Assembly (NCBI GenBank): GCA_003022945.1
Contig: PXRZ01000037.1
Coordinates: 1-52,420 of the forward strand
From: Halobacteriales archaeon QS_8_69_73
Lineage (GTDB): Archaea > Halobacteriota > Halobacteria > Halobacteriales > Haloarculaceae
DNA length: 52,420 bases
Reading direction: 5' to 3'
Shown in pieces: positions 38,299-46,450 of the stretch. The stretch's first letter is position 1, and each line of letters starts with the position of its first letter. Made by a program: the position numbers and the translations under genes. Under the pieces are notes generated by a model, which saw only the letters and a list, made by a program, of their open reading frames with translations, made no database searches and had not been told where the DNA came from.

Positions 38299-38693
38299 TT
38301 ACCCGCCGTACAGCTCGGTGTCGGGGTCGAACTCGAGCCAGACGAGCCGGAACTGCGGCGAAACGTCACCGGTCGTGCTGGCCGGCTCTCTTCGTATGAC
38401 CCGTCGACGGCGTCGCCGGTCGACCGCCGCCACCGCGAGCCGGCGACTGCCAGCAGTCGGGCGGCGGCGGCGAACTCGACGGGTTCGCCGTCGACCTCGC
38501 GGACATAGGCGACCGGCGTTTCCCCGGGCGTCGTCACCACTACCGGGAGCACGCCGACATCGTCGTCAATGACGTCCGCCTCCCGGACGGCTGGCGTCGG
38601 GTACGCTCGGGCGACGCCCCCGTGGCTGATGCCGAGCACCTGTGCCTCGGGGTGGAGCCGGTCGTCGTCGAGGCCGCCTCGGTCGTCGGTGCA
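38299..38693 (-). pseudogene. DUF3179-family C-terminal half, N-truncated and frameshifted
   Basis: Reading from 38693 after an in-frame [72 protein letters not shown], then a one-base frame change to [14 protein letters not shown] and [16 protein letters not shown], stop at 38299. This matches the C-terminal half of haloarchaeal DUF3179 proteins, including the typical end. No start codon, signal or first half is present. The first half of such a gene lies at 11106-11872 on the opposite strand. Confidence 0.75.
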
Positions 38694-38743
38694 TCATCGT
38701 AGAAAAGTTCGGGTGATAGTGGCAGGAATCCGCCACTCCCCGC

Positions 38744-39340
38744 TTACTCCGACTCGTAGTCGGCCCAGACGTATCGCGTGGCGTGGCTCCGGTACGGCCG
38801 CCAGGCGTCGGCGACCTCGCGCATCTCCGCGCGGCTCATCTCGCCGTCGCCGTACAGCGTTTCGATGCCCCGCCGGACCGCCAGGTCCCCCAGCGGGAGC
38901 ACGTCCGATCGCTCGAGGACGAAGATGAGATACATTTCGGCGGTCCAGCGCCCGACGCCCCGGACCTCGGTGAGCCGGTCGACGACCTCGTCGTCCGAGT
39001 GGTCGGCCAGCCCCGCCGGCGTCAGGTCGTTGTCCCGGAAGGCCCGTGCCGCATTCCGCAGGTACTCGACCTTCGACGCCGAGAGGCCGGCCTCCCGCAG
39101 TGCCGTCTCGTCGGCCGCCAGCACGCCCGTCGGCGTCGGCTGCGTCAGCGTCTCGAAGACCCGCTCGCGGACGGCCGCCGCGCTCGCCGTCGAGAGCTGC
39201 TGGCCGATGATCGAGACACAGAGTCGCTCGAACGGTGCCCGGTCGTCCGTTTCGTAGGGGTCGTACCGCTCCAGGAGGTCGGCCATCACCGGGTCCGACC
39301 GGAGCACCGCCGCCGCCTCGGCCCGTTCGTCCGCCGTCAT
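38744..39340 (-). CDS. DNA-3-methyladenine glycosylase (AlkA-like, HhH-GPD family)
   Basis: 198 aa. Removes alkylated bases in base-excision repair. Early FERLCVSIIGQQLSTASAAA, helix-hairpin-helix LTEVRGVGRWTAEMYLIF, and catalytic Asp in VLPLGDLAVRRG. Compact archaeal form lacking the N-terminal AlkA domain; also related to MagIII/Ogg-like enzymes without the FeS cluster. Confidence 0.92.
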   Translation of the reverse strand: MTADERAEAAAVLRSDPVMADLLERYDPYETDDRAPFERLCVSIIGQQLSTASAAAVRERVFETLTQPTPTGVLAADETALREAGLSASKVEYLRNAARAFRDNDLTPAGLADHSDDEVVDRLTEVRGVGRWTAEMYLIFVLERSDVLPLGDLAVRRGIETLYGDGEMSRAEMREVADAWRPYRSHATRYVWADYESE

Positions 39341-39394
39341 GGCTCGACGGACCCGCGCCGGCGGGGTAAGGCTCTCGGTCCCGCTTCCGGTCCC

Positions 39395-40162
39395 TCAGTC
39401 GGCGTCCATCGGCGTCGAACAGCGGAGACAGTAGGTGCCGTCGGCGACCCAGTTGACGTCCGACGACCCACAGGTCGGACAGCGGTGGTTGTCGTTGCCG
39501 TACTCGGTGGTGCCGCGGGGCGTCGCGAGGTAGCCGTCGGCGACGGCCGCCTCGACGAACTCCGGGAACCGACGGCCCTTGACCCGGGCCCGGGCCGACA
39601 GGAAGGCGGCGCCGTCCGAGGGGTCGGCGCCGTGGAGGTCCTCCCACTCGAGGACGATCTCGCCGTTGGCGCTCCCGCGGGCGACGTGGCGAGCGAGGTC
39701 GGCGGCGGCCTGGTACAGCGGCGTCGTCGTCGGTTCCGTCGGCTCTTCCAGCGCCGCGCCGACCTCGCGGTAGGCGTCGGCGGCCGTCTCGTAGGCGTCG
39801 GCGACGCCGTCGAGACCGCCGGCGGCCTTGCAGTCGGCGACGAACTCCGCGAAGCAGGCCGCCTGCGCGTTGTCGTTGGTCGTCGCCCGGAGATCGCGGG
39901 CGACGGCGACGCCCTCGACGGCTTTGCGGGCGGCCCGGGCGTCCCGGCCGGCGACGCGGTAGGCGGTCGCCGCCGTCGCCGTCCAGGCGAGACCGCTGCC
40001 GACCCAGCCGCGGTCGTCGGCCGCGAACGGTGACAGCCCGTCCCGCGGCTCCGCAAGACAGCGCCAGGCGGCGCGGCTGTACGCCTCGCCGGCCGCCCCG
40101 TAGTCGCGGTCGGCCAGCGCCGCCACCGCCGTCTCCCTGTGCTCGTCACCGTTCACCGGCAC
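39395..40162 (-). CDS. Haloarchaeal helical-repeat protein with C-terminal zinc ribbon
   Basis: 255 aa from a GTG at 40162 (another GTG at 40156). The first two thirds are Ala-rich helices arranged like TPR repeats (DRDYGAAGEAYSRAAWRCL, YETAADAYREVGAALEE). The end has a zinc ribbon CPTCGSSDVNW...YCLRCSTP. No catalytic motif. A scaffold or regulatory role is possible; unknown. Confidence 0.7.
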   Translation of the reverse strand: MPVNGDEHRETAVAALADRDYGAAGEAYSRAAWRCLAEPRDGLSPFAADDRGWVGSGLAWTATAATAYRVAGRDARAARKAVEGVAVARDLRATTNDNAQAACFAEFVADCKAAGGLDGVADAYETAADAYREVGAALEEPTEPTTTPLYQAAADLARHVARGSANGEIVLEWEDLHGADPSDGAAFLSARARVKGRRFPEFVEAAVADGYLATPRGTTEYGNDNHRCPTCGSSDVNWVADGTYCLRCSTPMDAD

Positions 40163-40312
40163 GGTTCGCCCTCCTCGTCGGTCGACCGGTCGCTCATCGT
40201 CACCGGTTCGGCGCCGGTCCGCAAAAGCCCCCGTATCCCGGCCGACCGCGGGGGCTTCCGGCCGGCATGCCGGGAGCGCCGGACACAACACCCTGCCGGC
40301 CGAGGACCCGAC

Positions 40313-40771
40313 ATGGACCTCGACCGGTTCACCGACGACGCGCCGGCCGACGACGCGCCGGGCGACGGGCGGGTCTGCGTCGTCGCGACCCAACCCGAGA
40401 CCTTCCAGCGGTGCCGGGACGGCTACTACCCCGCCCCCCGGTCGTACGACCGTACCCGGGCCGCCTTCGACTACATGGCCTTCTACCGGACGGCGCCGGT
40501 GTCGGCGGTCACCCACTACGCCCGGGTGACCGACCGGGTCGAACAGCGGCGCGGCCGGCCGGGACCGCTCGACGAGCCCGACTGGAAGGCGCTCATCGAC
40601 CCCTTCTCCGAGGAGTCCGTCGTCGTCGTCTTCGAGTTCGACGAGCCGGTGCCGCTGGAGTCGCCGGTCGAAAGCACCGGCGACGCCGTCCGCGGCGCCT
40701 GGTACTGCTCGGTGTCGGATCTCCGGACGGCGGGGACGCTGTCGGCGCTGGCCGACCGCGCCGAGACCTGA
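40313..40771 (+). CDS. Uncharacterised haloarchaeal protein
   Basis: 152 aa from the ATG at 40313. Contains VCVVATQPETFQRCRDGYY, FDYMAFYRTAPVSAVTHYAR and VVVFEFDEPVPLE; the alternating strand pattern and the AFYRTxPVSAVTHY stretch suggest a small PUA/EVE-like barrel, but this is only a guess. Acidic, no signal. Followed after 5 bases by a membrane protein gene, likely one operon. Confidence 0.65.
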   Translation: MDLDRFTDDAPADDAPGDGRVCVVATQPETFQRCRDGYYPAPRSYDRTRAAFDYMAFYRTAPVSAVTHYARVTDRVEQRRGRPGPLDEPDWKALIDPFSEESVVVVFEFDEPVPLESPVESTGDAVRGAWYCSVSDLRTAGTLSALADRAET

Positions 40772-40776
40772 ACGGG

Positions 40777-41253
40777 ATGTCCGCCGCCGACCGCTCGCGG
40801 GCGCTGCGGGCCGCCGCCGCCGTCGCCGTCCTGCCGCACGAACTGGCGCACGCGCTGCCGGCCGCCGCGGCGGGGCTGCGCCCGGAGATCACGGTCCTTC
40901 CGGCCTACGAGGGCGACGCGACGCCGCTCGGTCGGTTCGACGCCGACCTCGATTCCGAGACGCCGGCGTGGGTGGTCCGGCTCGTCGCCGTCGCGCCCCT
41001 TCTCGTCTACCTGTCCACGGCGGTCGGGCTCCGACTGGCGGTCGCACCCTCCGGAGCGGTCGCGGTCGCCGCGCTGGCGGCCTGCGCCTACTGGGGGTCG
41101 CTGTCGGCCGGCGACGTCGGCGTCGCCGCCGCCCCCTCGGAGGCACTGTCGGCCGGCCGGTTCGCCGCCGGCGTCTCCCGCCGCGTCCGGCTGACGGCGG
41201 ACGTCGTCACCGTCGGAAACACCTTGCTCGTGGCGGCGGTCCTTCTCGTCTGA
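40777..41253 (+). CDS. Small integral membrane protein with HELAH zinc-protease-like motif
   Basis: 158 aa from the ATG at 40777. An early HELAH (residues 21-25) fits the HExxH zinc-binding consensus of M50-type intramembrane proteases and lies in a hydrophobic segment. Two more membrane spans follow at about 70-95 and 98-115 and one at the end. A clear NxxxDG/NPDG second motif of site-2 proteases is not seen. It could be a minimal protease or a degenerate relative. Confidence 0.6.
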   Translation: MSAADRSRALRAAAAVAVLPHELAHALPAAAAGLRPEITVLPAYEGDATPLGRFDADLDSETPAWVVRLVAVAPLLVYLSTAVGLRLAVAPSGAVAVAALAACAYWGSLSAGDVGVAAAPSEALSAGRFAAGVSRRVRLTADVVTVGNTLLVAAVLLV

Positions 41254-41588
41254 CTGATCATCGCGATAATTTTCGACACGGCAGCGAAAGCGAGGCTGCT
41301 TCGACGTTCGAACCCGGATTCCCTGAACCCGGAGTAGTAGAGCTGCATGACTGCGTTGGGTACTCGAAACCCCTCGGAATTCAGCTCCTTACCTCGAGTG
41401 AACGAACAAACTGTACTGCTGACCGCTGTAATAATCCGAAACTATTGTAATGTACTTATGATCGGAAAACTCAGGAACTTTACTATCAATTTCTCCCTCA
41501 GAATCCACCACCGTAATGAAATTACGGCTTCCGAAATCGCGATTTCCAAAATCGAGAGTTCTATTTGGGTAGAGATGCTATCGGATGT
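41254..41588. other. AT-rich intergenic region at the island edge
   Basis: 335 bases with a sharp fall in GC from about 41254. No gene seen. GTTCGAACCCGGATTC at 41311-41326 resembles a tRNA T-arm and might be a decayed attachment site. Runs such as ATCGCGATAATTTTC occur. The start of the ATPase gene is at the right end. Confidence 0.45.
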
Positions 41589-42971
41589 ATGAAGCAATTC
41601 GTTGATCGGGACGTCGAATTCGATCAACTCACGGACTGCTACGAATCCGAGACCGCAGACTTCGTCGTCATCTACGGCCGGCGTCGCCTCGGCAAGAGCG
41701 AGCTCGTCCGCCAGTCCATCGCTGATCGGGACGACGCCGTCTACTATCAAGCAGTCGAATCCACGGCACAGAACCAACTCGAACAGTTCGTCGACACCGC
41801 CACCGCACGATTTCCCTCGTTGCAGAACGTCCGCCGCGACTGGGAAGCCCTCCTCGAAACACTCGGCGAGGAAGACGCTATCGTGGTCATTGACGAATTC
41901 CCGTTTCTCATCGAGGAGGACGAATCGCTTCCCTCACGGATCCAGCGAGTGTGGGACATGGAGCTACAAGAGACGGGGATGACACTCGTGCTCGTCGGCT
42001 CCTCGATCAGCGTCATGGAGGACAAGGTGCTCTCCGGAAGCGCACCGCTGTACGGCCGTCGGACAGCGACGATTGATCTCAAACCTCTCGATGTAGCTGA
42101 CGCACGCCAGTTCTTCCCGGAGTACAATCCGGAGACAGCCATCACAGCATGGTCGATCTACGGCGGCACTCCGTACTACCTCCAGACCATCGATCCCGAC
42201 CAGTCGCTCGGAACGAACGTCCAGCAGGGGATTCTCTCGGAGCGGGGGCTACTGTACTCCGAACCCGAGTTCCTGCTCCGCACTGAACTCCGACAGCCGA
42301 ACACGTACTTCAGCATCCTCCGCGCGCTCGCGCACGGCCGTCGCACTCCGAACGAGATCGCGGGCATGGCCGGCGTGGAGTCTAGCTCACTCAGCACGTA
42401 CCTCCAGAAGCTCCGTCGGCTCCGCCTCGTCGAGCGTCACATCCCCGTGACGGAATCGCCGACCAGTTCGAAACGCGGCCGGTACCGCATCGCTGCGCCA
42501 CTGTTCCGGTTCTGGTTCCGCTTCGTCTATGGCAACCAAGATCAGCTGCGCATGCTCGACGACGACGCGTACGACGAACTCGTCACACCAGAACTAGCAG
42601 ATTACGTGAGCTCATTGTTCGAGCGTCTCTGCCAGCGAGCGCTACCGGACCTCATCGACCGGCAGTTCCGTGACGTCGGGCAGTGGTGGTTCAAGGAACA
42701 CGAATTGGATGTCCTCGGGCTTACCGACGACGGCCTCGTCGCCGGCGAGTGTAAGTTCACGTCCCAACCCGTGAGCGAAGGCATCCTCGTCGATCTCGAA
42801 CAAACGGCGTCGGAGGTTCGATGGTCAGAGGGACCGGCAGACGGGGAGACGATGTACGTCTTGTTCAGCCGCTCCGGGTACACTGACGACATCAAAAACG
42901 TCGCTGACATGCGTGACGACGTTCGACTCTTCGAGTTGTCCGACCTGATCACTACTAACACGAACGCGTAG
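41589..42971 (+). CDS. Archaeal AAA ATPase with C-terminal DUF234 nuclease-like domain
   Basis: 460 aa from the ATG at 41589. Walker A GRRRLGKS (30-37), Walker B IVVIDEF (98-104), sensor region LVLVGSSISVMEDK, a winged-helix section around 255-290 (SSLSTYLQKLRRLRLVER), and at the end KEHELDVLGLTDDGLVAGEC then KF, a PD-(D/E)xK-like D...ExK pattern typical of DUF234. Family members are found mostly in archaea, often in genomic islands; roles in defence or DNA handling are suspected. GC is clearly lower than in the surroundings, suggesting transfer. Stands alone. Confidence 0.9.
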   Translation: MKQFVDRDVEFDQLTDCYESETADFVVIYGRRRLGKSELVRQSIADRDDAVYYQAVESTAQNQLEQFVDTATARFPSLQNVRRDWEALLETLGEEDAIVVIDEFPFLIEEDESLPSRIQRVWDMELQETGMTLVLVGSSISVMEDKVLSGSAPLYGRRTATIDLKPLDVADARQFFPEYNPETAITAWSIYGGTPYYLQTIDPDQSLGTNVQQGILSERGLLYSEPEFLLRTELRQPNTYFSILRALAHGRRTPNEIAGMAGVESSSLSTYLQKLRRLRLVERHIPVTESPTSSKRGRYRIAAPLFRFWFRFVYGNQDQLRMLDDDAYDELVTPELADYVSSLFERLCQRALPDLIDRQFRDVGQWWFKEHELDVLGLTDDGLVAGECKFTSQPVSEGILVDLEQTASEVRWSEGPADGETMYVLFSRSGYTDDIKNVADMRDDVRLFELSDLITTNTNA

Positions 42972-43001
42972 CAGGGAGCGCCGGTCGCCTACAGGAACTC
43001 A

Positions 43002-43184
43002 TCAACGGTAATGTCTCTCCATGTATGTACTGACTGTTCGGCCGCGGGCGTGTTCGCGGAGGCGTGTGAGTCCGACTGCGAAACGGTGAGGGAGGCCCTC
43101 GTTCGGGTCGCCGTGTAATGATTGGACGTCGTCTCGACGGTTGATGAGGGTGCGGCCTTTTTGAGTAAGGCTGTACCATACTTT
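43002..43184 (-). pseudogene. Fragment of a winged-helix protein, probable element remnant
   Basis: Reads YSLTQKGRTLINRRDD then GDPNEGLPHRFAVGLTRLRE and a stop. The 'LTxKGR...GDPNEGLxHRFAVGL' style resembles winged-helix proteins of haloarchaeal plasmids and integrated elements, by memory only. Upstream it runs straight into the tRNA-tail array at 43198, so no proper start exists. Confidence 0.35.
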
Positions 43185-43197
43185 CCTTTGAAGCGGC

Positions 43198-43545
43198 CGC
43201 TTTGGGGCGGATTCGAGCCGCAGCCAGACGTGCTCGCTCATGCTCGTTCGCTGCGCGCGACTGGCAGGGTTCGAATCCACCGTGACCATCCGCTCCTCAC
43301 GTCCGTTCGTCGCAGGATGGGTCGGGGGGGGGATTCGAACCGCGAGGACTTCGCCCCGCTCGTCCTCTGGGCTCGAACCGCCCGCTCCCTGCTTCGTCTC
43401 TCACTCCGCGACGTTCCATTCGAGAATTCAGTGGGTCGGGGCGGATTCGAACCGTAGTCACTTCGCTCGCTACGCTCGCTCGTGACAGGGTTCGACCCGC
43501 CCGACGTGCGATTCGCTCGTCACGTCCGTTCCTCGCAGAATTGCA
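43198..43545 (-). repeat. Array of about 114-bp tRNA-Val-tail modules
   Basis: Copies of the tRNA-Val 3' end (core GGGGCGGATTCGAACCG on the plus strand) start at 43432 (exact 23-bp match to the gene at 43546), 43318 (two extra G) and about 43198 (GGGGCGGATTCGAGCCG). Spacing is 114, 114 and about 120. Each unit also has an inverted T-arm copy (43488-43502, 43369-43383, 43267-43282) and, between the two, a hairpin whose stem differs in each unit: GTCAC/GTGAC, GAGGAC/GTCCTC, CCAG/CTGG. Confidence 0.8.
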
Positions 43546-43620
43546 TGGGTCGGGGCGGATTCGAACCGCCGACTTCCTCCGTGTGAAGGAGGTGTCATAA
43601 CCGGCCTAGACCACCGACCC
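43546..43620 (-). tRNA. tRNA-Val (anticodon CAC)
   Basis: 75-nt cloverleaf on the minus strand. Acceptor GGGTCGG/CCGACCC with discriminator A, anticodon stem CCTCC/GGAGG with loop TTCACAC (anticodon CAC, reads GTG), T-arm GGCGG-TTCGAAT-CCGCC. CCA not encoded. Its 3' end faces the module array. Confidence 0.96.
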
Positions 43621-43715
43621 GACAGCCGGACGTACCTCCGCGCCGGACTTAACCCTTTTCAACCAACGAGCGGCGCGGCGTCACCGTTATACCCGTCGCC
43701 GCGCTACCGCTCGGC

Positions 43716-44084
43716 ATGAGTCAGACCGCCGACCCGGACGGGGACCCCGGTGACCCCGTCGTCGTAACCGAGACGGCCGCCGAACAGGCGCTGGAGCTCA
43801 TCGACCAGGAGGGGTACGACCCCGACGAGGCAGGACTCCGGCTGTTCGTCAAGCAGGGCGGCTGTGCAGGGCTGTCCTACGGCCTCCGGTTCGACCTCGA
43901 GCCCGAGGAGGACGACGCCGTCACCACCCACCACGGGCTCCGCGTCTTTGTCGACCCCGCGAGCCAGAACTACGTCGACGGCTCCCGCCTGGAGTTCGAA
44001 GGCGGCCTCCAGGGCGCGGGGTTCCACGTTGACAACCCCAACGTCGAAAGCGAGTGCGGCTGCGGAGAGTCGTTCCGCACCTGA
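43716..44084 (+). CDS. Iron-sulfur cluster carrier/insertion protein (HesB/IscA/ErpA family)
   Basis: 122 aa. Three conserved cysteines: Cys50 in KQGGCAGLSYG and Cys114 and Cys116 in the final ECGCGESF. Delivers Fe-S clusters to apo-proteins. The acidic N-terminal 15 residues are a halophilic extension. Complete. Confidence 0.93.
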   Translation: MSQTADPDGDPGDPVVVTETAAEQALELIDQEGYDPDEAGLRLFVKQGGCAGLSYGLRFDLEPEEDDAVTTHHGLRVFVDPASQNYVDGSRLEFEGGLQGAGFHVDNPNVESECGCGESFRT

Positions 44085-44094
44085 CACCTGACGA

Positions 44095-44292
44095 CTATTC
44101 CAGCTCGAAGGCGACCTCGACTTCGGCCTGGTACTCCCTGTTTTCGACGCTGTCGAGTTCGACGCCCATCTCCTCGACCTCGACCCAGCAGACGTTGTCC
44201 AGCGTGTCGTCGGCCCGGTCGATGGCGTCGTCGACGGCCGCGTCGAAGCTCTCGCCGCTCGTGCCGATGAGCGTGATCTTCTTGAACACCAT
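44095..44292 (-). CDS. Dodecin
   Basis: 65 aa. Small flavin-binding protein that forms a hollow dodecamer and stores riboflavin or lumichrome in haloarchaea. [20 protein letters not shown] and [14 protein letters not shown] are diagnostic; the flavin-stacking Trp is in the CWVEVEE segment. Convergent with the IscA-type gene, 10 bases between stops. Confidence 0.95.
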   Translation of the reverse strand: MVFKKITLIGTSGESFDAAVDDAIDRADDTLDNVCWVEVEEMGVELDSVENREYQAEVEVAFELE

Positions 44293-44343
44293 GACGCCGG
44301 CTTGTACCGGAGGGATTGTAAAGCTATCCTGATCGACGCGGGC

Positions 44344-44658
44344 CTACGGTGCCGGGAGTACGTCGGCGTCGGGGTGGAGCACGCGGTAGTCGTCGTCGTC
44401 GACGCTGACGACCGCCCAGTCGTACTCCGGTCCGGCCGCCAGAAGGCGCTCGCGGACCTCGGCGGCCCGTTCGGCCCGGGCGACGAAACACCGGAGCTGT
44501 CCGTGTGTAGCCGCCTGCTCCGGGTCGGCGGTCGTGACGTGGACGGTCCGCCACTTCCGCTCGGCGCGGAGCTCCTCGCCGTCGTCGGTGACCTCGTAAC
44601 CGAGGTTGCTGAAGATGGTACGTGCCTCCTCGATCAGGGATGTGCTAACGGCTCCCAT
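44344..44658 (-). CDS. DUF7116-like haloarchaeal protein
   Basis: 104 aa, starting MGAVSTSLIEEARTIFSNLGY, then ELRAERKWRTVHVT and YRVLHPDADVLPAP. I recall this pattern from the haloarchaeal DUF7116 family. Alpha/beta, soluble, role unknown. Same strand as dodecin but separated by 51 bases. Confidence 0.6.
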   Translation of the reverse strand: MGAVSTSLIEEARTIFSNLGYEVTDDGEELRAERKWRTVHVTTADPEQAATHGQLRCFVARAERAAEVRERLLAAGPEYDWAVVSVDDDDYRVLHPDADVLPAP

Positions 44659-44781
44659 TCGTCCGGAGTTGTGCGTACTCCGGAATAAACATTCGCACGT
44701 ACTTGTCCGGTGACCTGTCCGTCCACCGGCATCGCCGGACGGGACGGCCGCGGCGACTTTCTTTCGGACCTATCGGCGCGA

Positions 44782-45018
44782 TTACTCGTGGGCGGCGTCC
44801 CACTCCTCGGCTTTGTGGAAGTTCGAGCAGGCGTTGCACTGGATGCGGCCCATCGAGTCGACGGCGTTGTCGAACGACTCGCAGTTCGTGCAGTAGAAGC
44901 CCCAGCGCCGCTCGCCGTCGGGACCGGCGTAGACGACGCGGAACGGACCCTTGTTGCCGCGCTCGGCCCGGTCGGCGAGATACAGCGATTCGCCGTCCGG
45001 GCCGCGTCGTCGCTCCAT
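44782..45018 (-). CDS. DUF5816-like zinc-binding protein
   Basis: 78 aa. Two Cys pairs, CTNCESFDNAVDSMGRIQCNAC, form a zinc site; the end is NFHKAEEWDAAHE. Matches, by memory, the haloarchaeal DUF5816 family. Function unknown. Confidence 0.7.
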   Translation of the reverse strand: MERRRGPDGESLYLADRAERGNKGPFRVVYAGPDGERRWGFYCTNCESFDNAVDSMGRIQCNACSNFHKAEEWDAAHE

Positions 45019-45094
45019 ACTGACGGGAGGCCGGCTGCCGGCAAAACCCTCACGGTCTCGACACGGTTTTGCGGCCGCCGCTTCTCGCTACGGC

Positions 45095-46450
45095 GTGCGT
45101 CTCCTCCACTACTCCGACGTCGAGAACGCCCACGACGACCCCGAGCGGATCGCCCGGCTGGCGGGACTGCTCCGGGGGTTGGACGGCGACGACGCCGTCG
45201 TCTGCGGCACCGGCGACAACGTCGCCCCGGGCGTGCTCCCGCTCGTCACCCGCGGCGAGCAGGCGCTCGATTTCTTCGCGGCCGTCGACCCCGACCTCTC
45301 GACGTTTGGCAACCACGATTTTGACTTCGGGCTCGACCGGACGGCCGAGCTCGTCGCGCGATCCCCCCAGCGGTGGCTCTCGGCGAACGTCGCCGTCGAC
45401 GGCGCCCCCGTCGCCGGCGCCGACCCCTGGATCGTCCGGTCCGTCGACGGCCGCCGCGTCGGCTTCCTCGGGCTGACGGACCCGACGACCCCCTCCGGCA
45501 CCGACGACGCCGCCGCCCTGTCGTTCGACGACCCCGTCGAGGCGACGCGGCGAGCCGTCGAGGCGATGGACGACCCCGACGACGTCGTCGTGCTGTCGCA
45601 TCTCGGCCGCGCCGACGACCGCCTGGCGGCCGCCTGCGACGTCGACGTCGTCCTCGGCGGCCACGTCCACTCCGAGCGGGTCGAACGCGTCGCCGGGACG
45701 CTGCTCACCCGGCCGGGCGACGGCGGTCGGACGGTGCTGGAGGTGGATCTCGCCGATCGGTCGGTGACGCGCCACCCGGTCGCCGACGGCCCGCTTGAGG
45801 CGGCACTGGCCGAGCGATACCGCCGCCGGCTCGACGAGGCCGGCCTCGACGAGGTCGTCGCCCGGGTCGACGAGCCGGTCGAGCGCACCGACCGGGAGGC
45901 GTTTCGCGGCGAGAGCCGCGTCGGCAACTTCGTCGCCGACGCCTACCGGTGGGTCGCCGAGCGGGACCTCGGCTCCGCGCCGCCGGTCGTCGGCCTGCAG
46001 AACAGCGGCGGCATCCGGACCGGGCCGCCGCTGGCCGGCGCGGTGACCGTCGCCGATCTCGTCGGCCTAGTGCCGTTCAGCGAGCCGGTGGCCGTCGTCG
46101 AGCTGTCCGGCCGGGCGCTGCGGTCGACGTTCCGGGAGGCCGCCGACACGACCGGCTTCGGCGAGGCCGACTGGTGGCACGCCCACGTCTCCGGGGGCCG
46201 GCTCCGCTACGACCACGCCGACGACGCCCTGCTGTCGGCGCGCGTCGACGGCGACCCGGTCGACGACGACGCGCGCTACCGGCTCGCGGTCTCGGCGTTC
46301 CTCCTGGAGACCGACGCCGAGTTCCCGACGCTCACCGGCCGCGACCCGCTCGCCCGGTACGGGCCGCAGCACGAGGTACTGGTCGATTATGCCCGGACGG
46401 TCGGCGTCGAGCCGACCGTCGAGGGCCGCATCGTCCGGCGGGGGCTCTGA
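45095..46450 (+). CDS. 5'-nucleotidase/metallophosphoesterase family protein
   Basis: 451 aa from a GTG at 45095. Metallophosphoesterase domain: LLHYSDVENAHDD, GTGDNVAPG, STFGNHDFDFG, VVLSHLGRADD and LGGHVHSE carry the metal ligands. The C-terminal 5'-nucleotidase domain has SRVGNFVADAYRW and GLQNSGGIR. In the first motif the usual DxH is DVE, so one metal ligand may be changed. No signal peptide, so likely cytoplasmic, unlike bacterial UshA. Overlaps the convergent gene at 46387 by 64 bases. Confidence 0.85.
   Translation: MRLLHYSDVENAHDDPERIARLAGLLRGLDGDDAVVCGTGDNVAPGVLPLVTRGEQALDFFAAVDPDLSTFGNHDFDFGLDRTAELVARSPQRWLSANVAVDGAPVAGADPWIVRSVDGRRVGFLGLTDPTTPSGTDDAAALSFDDPVEATRRAVEAMDDPDDVVVLSHLGRADDRLAAACDVDVVLGGHVHSERVERVAGTLLTRPGDGGRTVLEVDLADRSVTRHPVADGPLEAALAERYRRRLDEAGLDEVVARVDEPVERTDREAFRGESRVGNFVADAYRWVAERDLGSAPPVVGLQNSGGIRTGPPLAGAVTVADLVGLVPFSEPVAVVELSGRALRSTFREAADTTGFGEADWWHAHVSGGRLRYDHADDALLSARVDGDPVDDDARYRLAVSAFLLETDAEFPTLTGRDPLARYGPQHEVLVDYARTVGVEPTVEGRIVRRGL

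Noticed and set aside
37209-38639. 476-aa fusion of a DUF3179-like N-terminus with the FDFxxWL membrane protein
   Set aside because: The join passes through out-of-frame sequence of the DUF3179 remnant and the promoter region; a TATA box and ATG at 38189 support a separate gene.
41311-41326. tRNA T-arm-like sequence as the left attachment site of the low-GC island
   Set aside because: Shares only about 8-10 bases with the tRNA-Val tail, including the universal GTTCGAA; too weak to call an att site.
42955-43500. Small open frames in the tRNA-tail array
   Set aside because: They are read through repeated tRNA-derived sequence and hairpins; apart from the winged-helix-like fragment none has protein character.
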